A DNA stretch of 64,000 bases from assembly GCF_020889785.1 (NCBI RefSeq), contig NZ_JACMYK010000008.1, positions 1-64,000 on the forward strand, written 5' to 3'. Below are positions 36,434 to 45,038 of this stretch, piece by piece. This stretch comes from Bradyrhizobium acaciae. Lineage in GTDB: Bacteria > Pseudomonadota > Alphaproteobacteria > Rhizobiales > Xanthobacteraceae. Within the stretch, counting starts at the first letter, position 1; the number at the start of each line of letters is the position of its first letter. Position numbers and translations under genes: made by a program. The notes below the pieces were generated by a model. The model had not been told where the DNA came from and did no database searches. It saw nothing but the letters and a program-made list of their open reading frames with translations.

Positions 36434-37723
36434 TCAATGTTGCATGTGGTTCGGCAGCCAGAGGATGATCTCCGGAAATGCCACGAAAATGGCGATAGCG
36501 ATCAGATGCGCGATGAAATGCGGGAATGTACCGTGGAACACCTCGCCGACGGGGCGATGTGCGTAACGCGCCACGATGAAGCAGTTCAATCCGATTGGCG
36601 GCGTGATCATGCCGACCTCGGCGGTCACGATCTTGATGACACCGAACCAGATCGGATCGAAGCCGAGTGACTTGATCAGCGGCAGCACGATCGGAACCGT
36701 CAGCACCAGGATCGCGATCTGGTCCATGAACGAGCCGAGCACGATGTAGCCGCACAGGATCAGCGTGATGATGATCCAGCGCGAGACGTCGAGCCCGCCG
36801 ACCCAGCCGACGATATTCTGCGTCACCTGGGTGAGGGTGAAGAAATAGCCGAAGATATGCGCGCACATGATGATCAGAACGATCATGCAAGTGCCTTGAG
36901 CCGCATGCCGTAACGTCGTGTAGAGCGACGTCAGGTTGATCTTGCGTTTCCAGCAGGCGAGACAGAAGGCGCCGAACGCGCCGAACGCCGAAGCTTCCGT
37001 CGGCGTCGCGATCCCGAGATAGATCGTGCCGGTCACGATCGAGAACAGAACCACCATCGGGCTGACCTGCCAGAGCAGGCTGAACCGCTCCGACCAAGTC
37101 ACCGCCGATATCGTTGGTGCGCGCGAGGGATCGAGCAGCACCAGGATATAGATCGTCGACATGATGATGATGGTGACGAAGATCGCAGGGATGATGCCGC
37201 TGATCAGCAGCTTTCCGATGTTCACCTCGGCGAGCAGGCCGAAGATGACCAGCGCCACCGAGGTCGGCAGCAGCATCGCAAGGGTGCCTGAAATTGCTAC
37301 GACGCCGGCAGCCATTTTCGGCTCATAACCCTGGCGGATCATCGCTGGCAGGCTGGTCGAGGACAGCGTTGCGGCGGAGGCCGTGCTGGTGCCACAGATC
37401 GAGCCGAAACCCGCACCGGCCAGCGCGGTCGCCATGCCGAGACCGCCGGGGATGCGTCCAACCCAGGCCGCGGCGGTCTTGAACAGATCGTCGGCAACGC
37501 CTGACAGCAGCACCAGGTCTGCCATCAGCAGGAACATCGGGATCGTGATCAGCTCGTAGGAGGTGACGGCCGAGAGCGGCGTCGTCTGCAGCACGCCGAG
37601 CAGGATCGGCAAGCCGCCGGTCAGATAGAGGCCGAGCCCGCCGGAGAAGGCCATGGCGAACGCGACCGGCGTTCCGATCGCCAGCAGGAAGAACAGCAGC
37701 GCGAGGATGAAAGTCGGGATCAT
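36434..37723 (-). CDS. dctM: TRAP transporter large permease DctM
   Basis: A 429-residue 12-TM-class permease of the ion-transporter superfamily. N-terminus MIPTFILALLFFLLAIGTPVAFAMAFSGGLGLYL; internal landmarks GAGFGSICGTSTASAATLSSTSLPAMIRQGYEP and GIATPTEASAFGAFGA are typical. Sodium-driven uptake of the acid delivered by DctP. The longer upstream frame overlaps dctQ and is non-coding; the start overlaps the dctQ stop by 4 bp. Confidence 0.94.
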   Translation of the reverse strand: MIPTFILALLFFLLAIGTPVAFAMAFSGGLGLYLTGGLPILLGVLQTTPLSAVTSYELITIPMFLLMADLVLLSGVADDLFKTAAAWVGRIPGGLGMATALAGAGFGSICGTSTASAATLSSTSLPAMIRQGYEPKMAAGVVAISGTLAMLLPTSVALVIFGLLAEVNIGKLLISGIIPAIFVTIIIMSTIYILVLLDPSRAPTISAVTWSERFSLLWQVSPMVVLFSIVTGTIYLGIATPTEASAFGAFGAFCLACWKRKINLTSLYTTLRHAAQGTCMIVLIIMCAHIFGYFFTLTQVTQNIVGWVGGLDVSRWIIITLILCGYIVLGSFMDQIAILVLTVPIVLPLIKSLGFDPIWFGVIKIVTAEVGMITPPIGLNCFIVARYAHRPVGEVFHGTFPHFIAHLIAIAIFVAFPEIILWLPNHMQH

Positions 37724-38280
37724 TCGAAACCTCCGGCAGCCTTCTCCGAATGGCCGGAGATGGCCGGCAACGGCAACAGGTTTTCGCCGGTCAGGAGGCT
37801 TGCAACATTGGCAATGAGATGCACGGCAAGGCGCAGCGCGAGAATTCCCGCACCGACCGGCACGAAGATCGAGGACGCCCAGGTCGGCCACGGGATCGCG
37901 CCGGCCATGACGTCACCCGAGACATAATTGTCGAGCGCGCGCTGATAACCGAGCCAGGTGATTGGAACGAAGATGGCGAGGCCGACGATGTTTGAGATGA
38001 TGACACAAAGGCGCTGGATGATCGCCGAGAAGCGCGGCAGCAGGATATCGACGCTGATGTGCCCGTTCACCGCGTAGGTGCCGGAGAGCGACAGGAAGAA
38101 CACGCCGGCCATCACGTAGAGCGAGATCAGGTCATAGGCCCAGGAGAACGGCCGGTTGAAGACGTAGCGCATCACGACGTCGGAGAAGACGATGATCATG
38201 ATTGCGAACATCATGGCCGCGGCAAGGGCCGAGGTCACCTTCTCGATGGCAGTCAGAGCCTTCAGGCTTGTCTTGATCAA
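37720..38280 (-). CDS. dctQ: TRAP transporter small permease DctQ
   Basis: A 186-residue four-TM protein. Characteristic motifs: VFSDVVMRYVFNRPFSWAYDLISLYVMAGVFFLS and GHISVDILLPRF. I place the start at TTG 38280 because ggagcc lies 6 nt upstream and the upstream frame is inside the previous gene. Associates with DctM and stabilises the transporter. Confidence 0.88.
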   Translation of the reverse strand: MIKTSLKALTAIEKVTSALAAAMMFAIMIIVFSDVVMRYVFNRPFSWAYDLISLYVMAGVFFLSLSGTYAVNGHISVDILLPRFSAIIQRLCVIISNIVGLAIFVPITWLGYQRALDNYVSGDVMAGAIPWPTWASSIFVPVGAGILALRLAVHLIANVASLLTGENLLPLPAISGHSEKAAGGFE

Positions 38281-38297
38281 TTTGGGCTCCGTCCGCG

Positions 38298-39329
38298 CTA
38301 TTGGGCCGGCACGGCCGCAACGGCGGCGCTGAATTCCTTCAGGGCGTCGCTGCCGTGCTTGCCGCGCGCATCGAGCCCGTCGGCCCATGCCTTGCCTACG
38401 CCCTTCGTCAGTTCCTTGAGCTTTGCGACGGCGTCGGGCTGCAGGGTGTCGAAGTGAACACCTGCGGCCTCCATCGACTTCATGGTCTCGCTGTCCTGCT
38501 TCTGCACTTCCTTGCAGGCGGACGGCAGGATCTCTTCGGCGACGTCGATCATCGCCTTCTGGATATCCGGCGACAGTTTTTTCCAGGCGGTCTCGCTGAT
38601 CGAATAGGCGACCACGAAGCTCGCGAAGCCGAAACCATCGGTGGAATGCTTCACGAGCTTGTCGGCGCCGTAGGCGACGACGCTTTCGAGCGGAAACAAC
38701 AGGCCATCCATGGTGCCGCGCGACAGCGACTCATAGGCGTCGGGCGCCGCCATGCGCACCGGTACGGCGCCGATCGCGCGCAAGGTGAGGTCCTGCGCAC
38801 CGCCGGTCGATCGGAGCTTCAGTCCGTTGATGTCGGCTGTGTCCTTCACCGGCTGCTTCACGGTCAGGATGCGATAGGGCGGCAGGCTCACCGCGAGCAG
38901 CAGGCGTATGCCGTTCGCGGTATAATCCTGCTGCGCAATCACGCCGCTCCGCGCCGTCTTCCAATAGGCGAGCGTGCCCTGGCAGGAATGCTCGAACGCG
39001 CCGGGGAGCATCGCGACCTCGGAGACCGGCATCTTGTCGGAGACATAGGCGGGCGCGACATAGCCGATATCGGCGACGCCGGTTTGCGTCAGCTTGAGCA
39101 TGTCTGCAGCCTTGCCGAGCTGCTGGGCCGGATAATGCTCGAACGTCACCGCGTTGTTGGTGCGCTTCTGCACCTCGGCCATCCAGGGCTCGAGCACGAG
39201 GCGGACGAGGTAGTGTCCCTTCGGAAAGGAGTCGGCGATCCGCAGCTTGATCGGCTCCGCCGCTGCCGCCAGGTTGATCGATGCGATGAGGAATCCGTAA
39301 CCGGCCAGCGCCTGCCGAAGCCCGCCCAT
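38298..39329 (-). CDS. TRAP transporter solute-binding protein DctP-type (first of two)
   Basis: A 343-residue periplasmic binding protein: MGGLRQALAGYGFLIASINLAAAAE signal peptide, LRIADSFPKGHYLVRLVLEPWMAEV, and the ligand region LKLRSTGGAQDLTLRAIGAVPVRMAAPDAYESLSRGTMDGLLF. The last motif is nearly the same as in the protein at 35350-36396, indicating paralogues. gcaggaaat precedes the ATG. First gene of the reverse TRAP/CoA-transferase operon. Confidence 0.92.
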   Translation of the reverse strand: MGGLRQALAGYGFLIASINLAAAAEPIKLRIADSFPKGHYLVRLVLEPWMAEVQKRTNNAVTFEHYPAQQLGKAADMLKLTQTGVADIGYVAPAYVSDKMPVSEVAMLPGAFEHSCQGTLAYWKTARSGVIAQQDYTANGIRLLLAVSLPPYRILTVKQPVKDTADINGLKLRSTGGAQDLTLRAIGAVPVRMAAPDAYESLSRGTMDGLLFPLESVVAYGADKLVKHSTDGFGFASFVVAYSISETAWKKLSPDIQKAMIDVAEEILPSACKEVQKQDSETMKSMEAAGVHFDTLQPDAVAKLKELTKGVGKAWADGLDARGKHGSDALKEFSAAVAAVPAQ

Positions 39330-39684
39330 ATTTCCTGCCCCTGAGTAGCCTTGTTGTTTTGGGCAGCTGCGCACAAACGAATTTGCGCGTCAAGCAGGGC
39401 TCGGCTGAGCATGCCTGATCAGACAACCGGAGAGCGCGCAGCGTCATGCGTCGACGCGATTACGACGATGGTAGAGGCACGCGAGCGGACGTCGGAGTGG
39501 GCCTGGATTTTGAAAGCGAGACGCGGGCGGCAACCGCGATCAAGGGGCGGGCGCGTCGACGAAAGTCTTGATCCGGTCTACCGCGAGAATGGAACGCCTG
39601 CGCTTTGTCCACCACGCGGGAAATTTCCTCAGGTGTGGCACCGGCGGCAGCGCCGGCGATCGTCATCGAGCCGATCCGACCCGA
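39330..39684. other. Gene-free stretch
   Basis: About 355 bp between the TRAP operon start and the 3' end of the histidine-kinase gene. A 68-codon reverse frame (39460-39666) starts with protein-like sequence (MTIAGAAAGATPEEISRVV) but then turns to arginine-rich noise and has no ribosome site; I do not call it. The TRAP operon promoter must lie here. Confidence 0.5.
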
Positions 39685-41277
39685 TCAGATTGCGGGAAAC
39701 TCCAACCCGAACGCGACGCCCCGGCTGGAGGGCACGAGACGGATCGTGCCGCCATGGGTTGCCATGACGGCCCGCGCGATGGCTAGCCCCATTCCGGTGC
39801 CGCCGCTATCACGACGAGTGGTGAAGAAGGCGTCGAATATCTTGTCGCTGTTGGCTTCGGAGACGGGGTCGCCGTCGTTGCTGACCGTCATTTTGACGGT
39901 GGAGACCTCGTCGGTCGCCTCGATCCGGACTGACGTCGCATTGTGACGGAACGCATTGTCGGCCAGATGCGCCAGAACGATCAGCGCCTTCTCGCCGGAG
40001 ATCCCGATCGGGCGGTGGAGGCAACCGCTGGCCACGATGAGCCGTCCGGGAAAGCGGCTGTTCAGGTTCTCGATGACGGCGGAGAGCGTGGTTTGCTCGT
40101 TCTGCGGAGCGCTTTCCGCGCGGGCCAGCTCGCGCAGCCGCTGGCTCATCGCATCGAGCCGCTCGACGTCACCGAGGATGTTCGAGATGAAGCTTTGTTG
40201 CTCGGATCGGGTCAGCGTATCCGATTCGCTTTGAAACGAATCCTGCAACAGCTCGGCTGCGCCCCGGATCGATGTCAGCGGCGATTTCAGTTCGTGCGTC
40301 AGGTGTGCCGAAAAGGTAGCGATGTAGTCGGAGCGGTGCGACAGCTGCCGGGCCATGTCGAGAAAGCTGTCGGAGAGCTGGGCCAGCTCGCGGGTGCCAT
40401 AGTGCCGCAGCGGCTTGAATGCATCGCGGTCGCCGCGGCCAATCCGCACGGCGCGGTCGACCAGCTCGCGCATCGGCCGCGTGACGGTGCGCGAGAACAC
40501 CAGGCCGATGGCGATTGTTGCCAGGATGACGGCCATCGCGGCGAGCAGGAACTTGCCACGCTCCCGATACAGATGCTCGAAGATATTGCTTGGCGTCCGC
40601 GACGCATAGATCACGCCGGCGACGCGGTCATTGACGATGACCGGCATTGCCGAGAAGACGTGAACGCCGACGCCGCGGCTGATCGAATAGATCGGAGGCG
40701 GAGGTTTGTCGGGGACGCGGATGCGCAACGCTGCGCTATACTGGCCGCGCAGCGCTGCGGCCACCTCTTCGATATGGGCCAGCGATTGTCCGGCCTCCTG
40801 GCGTCCCGCGATGACGACGCCCTGCGGATCGAGAATCCGGAAGCCCGCGAGCGTCACCTTCTGGGTGTCCAGCACAAGGGGCATCAGCCGCGCACCGATT
40901 GCGACATAGGCCGGGTCTGCGGGCTTGGTCGCCGGCAGCGCGTCGGGCCGTCGCCTCAAGAGGTCGTTGCCGGCAAGATCGAGCTCGGGCCGGATTGGCG
41001 TCACCTGATCGCCAGGGTCCGGCAGCGCCTCAGTTGGAACTGCGGCGCCGAGCGGGATGTCATTGCGAAGCTGTGCGCGGACGTCCTGCGCATAGATCAC
41101 GGCCAGCACACGACTTTGCGCGATCAATTCGGCCTGAGTTTGACGAATGAGCTGGTTGTCGTAGAGACGGAAGAAGAATAGCCCAAGTAGCGGGAGGACC
41201 GCGACAAGGGCGAGCACGGCAAAGATGATGAAGCTGAGCGACGGTCGCCACTTCTGGCGGGCGCGGAAGGACGTCAT
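39685..41277 (-). CDS. Two-component sensor histidine kinase
   Basis: A 530-residue membrane kinase: TM1 (~12-36), periplasmic sensor of about 205 residues with a proline/charged insert, TM2 (~242-262), HAMP (RTVTRPMRELVDRAVRIGRGD), dimerisation/phosphoacceptor His328 in HLTHELKSPL, and an ATPase domain with N box LADNAFRHNA and G box GGTGMGLAIARAVMATHGG. General layout resembles CreC. ATG 41277 starts 2 nt after the regulator stop, so the two form one operon. The signal sensed is unknown; neighbours point to envelope or glycan functions. Confidence 0.93.
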   Translation of the reverse strand: MTSFRARQKWRPSLSFIIFAVLALVAVLPLLGLFFFRLYDNQLIRQTQAELIAQSRVLAVIYAQDVRAQLRNDIPLGAAVPTEALPDPGDQVTPIRPELDLAGNDLLRRRPDALPATKPADPAYVAIGARLMPLVLDTQKVTLAGFRILDPQGVVIAGRQEAGQSLAHIEEVAAALRGQYSAALRIRVPDKPPPPIYSISRGVGVHVFSAMPVIVNDRVAGVIYASRTPSNIFEHLYRERGKFLLAAMAVILATIAIGLVFSRTVTRPMRELVDRAVRIGRGDRDAFKPLRHYGTRELAQLSDSFLDMARQLSHRSDYIATFSAHLTHELKSPLTSIRGAAELLQDSFQSESDTLTRSEQQSFISNILGDVERLDAMSQRLRELARAESAPQNEQTTLSAVIENLNSRFPGRLIVASGCLHRPIGISGEKALIVLAHLADNAFRHNATSVRIEATDEVSTVKMTVSNDGDPVSEANSDKIFDAFFTTRRDSGGTGMGLAIARAVMATHGGTIRLVPSSRGVAFGLEFPAI

Positions 41278-41279
41278 GC

Positions 41280-41972
41280 CTAAGGCTCGCACCGGCCGAG
41301 CTTGAAACCGACGCCGTGCACGGTCTCGATGACATTGTCGCAATTCACCGCGGCGAGCTTGGCTCTGATGTTGCGGATATGACTGTCGATGGTGCGGTCG
41401 GAGACCTGGATATTGAGCTGATAGGCGGCGCTCATGATCTGCTCACGGTTGAAGACTGCCACCGGTCGCGTCAGGAAGGTCCGCAGGATGCCGAACTCGA
41501 TCGCGGTCAGGTGCAGCGGCATTCCGGCGAATGTTGCGACGTGCTGCTCAGCATCGACCCAGAGCTGTCCTTTGGTCAGCGCGCCAGGCTCCGGCGCGCC
41601 AGGTCGCGGCGTCAGCCGCCGCAGAATCACATTGACGCGCGCGACAAGCTCGCGCGGGCTGAACGGCTTGGTCACGTAGTCGTCGCCGCCGATCTCGAGC
41701 CCCAGAACGCGATCGATCTCATCGTCGCGGGCGGAGAGGAACAGGATCGGCACGTCGGATGATTTGCGAATCTCGCGGCAGACATCGAGGCCGTCGAATT
41801 CCGGCATGCCGATATCGAGGACGATCAGATCCGGCCGGTCATTTGAAAATCTGACCAGCGCTTCCTTGCCATCGCGCGCCTCGACCACGTTCATGCCCGC
41901 TTTCTTGAGAGCGACGCGGATGACCTCCCGGATATGCAGGTCATCGTCGACGATAAGAATGCGGTGGGTCAC
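41280..41972 (-). CDS. OmpR-family response regulator
   Basis: A 230-residue regulator: receiver domain with acidic pair Asp10/Asp11, phosphoacceptor Asp53, Thr/Ser ~80 and Lys102 (TKPFSPREL), then a winged-helix DNA-binding domain (LTAIEFGILRTFLTRPVAVFNREQIM ... RTIDSHIRNIRAKL). Partner of the kinase encoded immediately downstream. Probably controls the flanking envelope genes. Confidence 0.95.
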   Translation of the reverse strand: MTHRILIVDDDLHIREVIRVALKKAGMNVVEARDGKEALVRFSNDRPDLIVLDIGMPEFDGLDVCREIRKSSDVPILFLSARDDEIDRVLGLEIGGDDYVTKPFSPRELVARVNVILRRLTPRPGAPEPGALTKGQLWVDAEQHVATFAGMPLHLTAIEFGILRTFLTRPVAVFNREQIMSAAYQLNIQVSDRTIDSHIRNIRAKLAAVNCDNVIETVHGVGFKLGRCEP

Positions 41973-41997
41973 GCGTCCACTCCGAAACGAACGTAAT

Positions 41998-43482
41998 CTA
42001 GCCTGCGGCCGCTCCTTGCTGACGATCCAGCAAGCGCTGGAGCCGCCAGCTGCGGAAGCCCCAGCTGCGCCATGAGGTCATCTGCTCGCGTTGCTCTTGT
42101 ACAAGGCAATTGCGGCGGTAAACAAGGTTCGGATCGAAGGAGTGGAGCTGGAGCCCCCTGTCGATGGCCGGGAGCGCCTGCGGGCCGAGCCGGATCAGAT
42201 AATCCATATCCAGGTTAACCCCGCTGCCCGAGGCTTCCCGGCTGTGACCGATGTTGTAGTCGGCAATGATGGCGGCAAAATTGATCAAGGAGCAGGTGTA
42301 GAGGACCATCGCCAATGTGACCAGGTTGGCGCGGATCAGCCATTCGTTCGAGCGCCGCTGGACGATGCGTACCAGGATCAGGACCAGCCCGAGCACGACC
42401 AGCAGCATCCAGACGAACGCCGCGATACGCCAATAGGTGAGCAGGTAGATCTGGACGTAGAGATCAAGCCGCAGCATCGCGGAGATGACCAGCAGGACAT
42501 TCTGTCCGATCCAGAGGTAAACGAGCGATCGCATCACACGCGATCGCTCGGCAGGGCCGCCCGGCCGCATGGTCACCAGAACGAAACTCGCGGCGAGCAG
42601 CGCAGTGATGATCAGAGGATAGGCGCCGCGATGTGCGTACGATGCATAGGTGACATCGGCGGGCAGCGTGCCGTTGCCCCAGAGATAGATCAGGTCGAGG
42701 ATGGTCTGGATCGAAAACAGCAGGTTGAACAGGATCAGCGAGCGCAAGATGGTGCCTGGGCCGAAGAAACTCAGGTCGGTCGAGCGGGGCGGATCGTTCG
42801 CGGTAGATCGGGGCCGTTCGTCCATCACCTCGATGCGGTTGCGCCATCGGATGTGGATGAAGGGCCAGACCAGCGCCAATGCCGCGATCCAAAATAACGT
42901 ACGGCCGATGCTGAGATAGGAGGAGGGATCGCCTGGGTTCAGCTGATTGATCCATTTCGTCAGCAATGGGTTGGCCGCCATGAACAGCAGGACGAAGAGG
43001 CTTCCGAGCAGCAATGGTACGCACCACAGGGTAAAGCTCCTCGTGAGCACGGGCAAATTGAACGCGCGGATCGAGTCCTGGAATAATCTGATGGGGCCGA
43101 CCAGATAGAGCTCGAGCAGGCAGGCGGCTCCTCTGACGAGACTGTCGAGATAAGGATTGGTCGTCAGCATGAGGGCCGCGCCGAGGGCAAGCGCGATGAT
43201 GACGAGGGAGGCCGCGCTGAGCTCCTCGAGCGCTGGCAGTAGCCCGGCGAACGCGATCGCCCCGGCAAGCAGCAGTCGGCGATGCTCGAGATTGCCGAGG
43301 TTGACAATCAGCGACGCGCAGGTCAGCGCGATTGCGAAAATGACGACCGAGAGGCCGAGGCGCTGGTCGTAGAACAACCAATCGGCCAGTGCCGCGAGGG
43401 CAAATACCACCGCGATTTTCGCCGGCGGCAGATTGCTGTCGATTGATTGGGGCTTGGTCTCTGGTGGCGCAAGGCTTGTCAT
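41998..43482 (-). CDS. DUF4173-type polytopic membrane protein
   Basis: A 494-residue protein with about ten to twelve hydrophobic segments and the DUF4153/DUF4173 feel: long repeated hydrophobic blocks, GNGTLPADVTYASYAHRGAYPLIITALLAASFVLVTMRPGG, and a soluble C-terminal tail (~80 residues, YNIGHSREASGSG onward). ATG 43482 has gaggtcatc upstream. Function unknown; sits 25 bp upstream of the response-regulator gene in the same direction and is likely in its operon. Confidence 0.85.
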   Translation of the reverse strand: MTSLAPPETKPQSIDSNLPPAKIAVVFALAALADWLFYDQRLGLSVVIFAIALTCASLIVNLGNLEHRRLLLAGAIAFAGLLPALEELSAASLVIIALALGAALMLTTNPYLDSLVRGAACLLELYLVGPIRLFQDSIRAFNLPVLTRSFTLWCVPLLLGSLFVLLFMAANPLLTKWINQLNPGDPSSYLSIGRTLFWIAALALVWPFIHIRWRNRIEVMDERPRSTANDPPRSTDLSFFGPGTILRSLILFNLLFSIQTILDLIYLWGNGTLPADVTYASYAHRGAYPLIITALLAASFVLVTMRPGGPAERSRVMRSLVYLWIGQNVLLVISAMLRLDLYVQIYLLTYWRIAAFVWMLLVVLGLVLILVRIVQRRSNEWLIRANLVTLAMVLYTCSLINFAAIIADYNIGHSREASGSGVNLDMDYLIRLGPQALPAIDRGLQLHSFDPNLVYRRNCLVQEQREQMTSWRSWGFRSWRLQRLLDRQQGAAAG

Positions 43483-43724
43483 GATGACCTCGGGATCGAA
43501 GGGATGCGCAGGCTGAAGCGGGCGGAGTCCCTTGCTCCGGTATGGGATCCGACCCGCTGCTTGGCTCACCTTGACGCGTGCATGTGCAAACGGCTGGAGC
43601 GCGACCAGCAGGTGTTCAGGATTTTTATGCAGATGGCGTGCAGACGCGCCTTGTCGGCTCGCGCCGACGAGTCTCGTCTGATAGGGACGAAGCCGTTCGG
43701 CCTCTTCAGTCCCTCGTGGTCCCC

Positions 43725-45029
43725 ATGCAAGTCAGCAAATGCGTCGGCATTACCCTGCTCTGGATCGCAGGCCTCGTCTTCGTCTTCGCGGGCATCAACA
43801 ACAACGATCCGTATCTGGTCCCCTTGCGTGGGACAGGCAATGTCCTCTTCGTCGTCACAAGCAGCGCGGTCGTGCTCCTGCTGATTCGTCGCGGCGCGTG
43901 GCGCCGGCGGGCGTCGTCAGGGAAGCTACTGGTGATCCTGTGGTGCCTGCCGCCGCTGGCGATGCTGGCCGCGCACGGAGTGTTCGAAGTGCGGAAGCAT
44001 CGTGTTCTCCAGACCGAACCGGTTCTCGCGCGGTCCCTCGGGCAGCATTTCATCGTGGGCTACCGATCGTTCGACGAGGTCGCGCAGCTGGCGGAGCAGG
44101 GATTCGTTGCGGGCATCTATGTGACCCGGCGCAACATTGCCGGCAGGACGGCTGACGCCTTGAAGGCAGAAATTGCAGGGCTACAAGCCAGGCGCCGTGC
44201 GGCGGGGCTGCCGCCGCTGACGGTCGCGACGGATCAGGAGGGCGGCATCGTTTCGCACCTCGCACCGCCGTTGACGAGGTTACCCGCGCTTGCCACGCTG
44301 GCCGAGCTGCCGCCGGACGAGCAAAGGGTAAAGGCTGAGGAGTTCGGCCGCATCCATGGACGGGAGCTGGCGTCGCTCGGCATCAACCTGAATTTTGCGC
44401 CGGTGCTCGATCTCCGGCCAGCGGCGAAGCGCAACCGGCTCGACTTCAATACGCTGATCAATCAGCGCGCGATCTCCGATGATCCGGCCAAGGTGAGCGC
44501 GATCGCCGGCGCCTATATCCAAGGCCTCGAGTCTGCGGGCGTGGGTGCCACCGTGAAGCACTTCCCGGGATTGGGGCGCGTGCGTGCCGACACGCATCAT
44601 TTCACTGCCGATCTCTATACGCCGTCCGCCGAACTCGAGGCGTCCGACTGGCGTCCGTTCCGCGACGTGCTGGCAACGACCGGAGCGCGCCTGATGGTCG
44701 GGCATGTGGCGGTGAGTGCGCTTGATCCCGGACGGCCTGCGTCGCATTCGAAAGCCGTCGTCGATGGGCTGATCCGGAAGACCTGGAATTACCAGGGCAT
44801 CGTCATGACGGATGATCTGGTGATGGGCGCGATCTATCAACACGATGTCTGCATCGCGGTCGTGGAGGCATTGAACGCAGGCGTCGATCTCTTGCTGGTT
44901 GCCTATGACGGCCTGCAGTTTTATCGCCTGTTCGCTTGCGCCACCGATGCAGCTGCGCGCGGGGGCCTCGACGGTGCAATGTTGCACGAGAGCGAGACGC
45001 GGCTGCGGCGCGCACTGCTGATCGATTAG
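43725..45029 (+). CDS. Membrane-anchored glycoside hydrolase family 3 (NagZ-type)
   Basis: A 434-residue protein with two or three hydrophobic segments in the first ~85 residues followed by a GH3 domain. The NagZ signature KHFPGLG (278-284), the Asp289-x-His291 dyad used as acid/base in NagZ-type beta-N-acetylhexosaminidases, and the nucleophile candidate Asp363 (MTDDLVMG) are all present. Predicted to remove N-acetylglucosamine from muropeptides or another glycan. Unlike cytosolic NagZ it is membrane-tethered. ATG 43725 starts the hydrophobic N-terminus. Confidence 0.88.
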   Translation: MQVSKCVGITLLWIAGLVFVFAGINNNDPYLVPLRGTGNVLFVVTSSAVVLLLIRRGAWRRRASSGKLLVILWCLPPLAMLAAHGVFEVRKHRVLQTEPVLARSLGQHFIVGYRSFDEVAQLAEQGFVAGIYVTRRNIAGRTADALKAEIAGLQARRRAAGLPPLTVATDQEGGIVSHLAPPLTRLPALATLAELPPDEQRVKAEEFGRIHGRELASLGINLNFAPVLDLRPAAKRNRLDFNTLINQRAISDDPAKVSAIAGAYIQGLESAGVGATVKHFPGLGRVRADTHHFTADLYTPSAELEASDWRPFRDVLATTGARLMVGHVAVSALDPGRPASHSKAVVDGLIRKTWNYQGIVMTDDLVMGAIYQHDVCIAVVEALNAGVDLLLVAYDGLQFYRLFACATDAAARGGLDGAMLHESETRLRRALLID

Positions 45030-45038
45030 GCTCCAGAT

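Noticed and set aside
39460..39666. 68-codon reverse frame starting MTIAGAAAGATPEEISRVV
   Set aside because: First ~28 residues look protein-like but the rest does not, and there is no ribosome site. Could be a gene scrap; not enough evidence.
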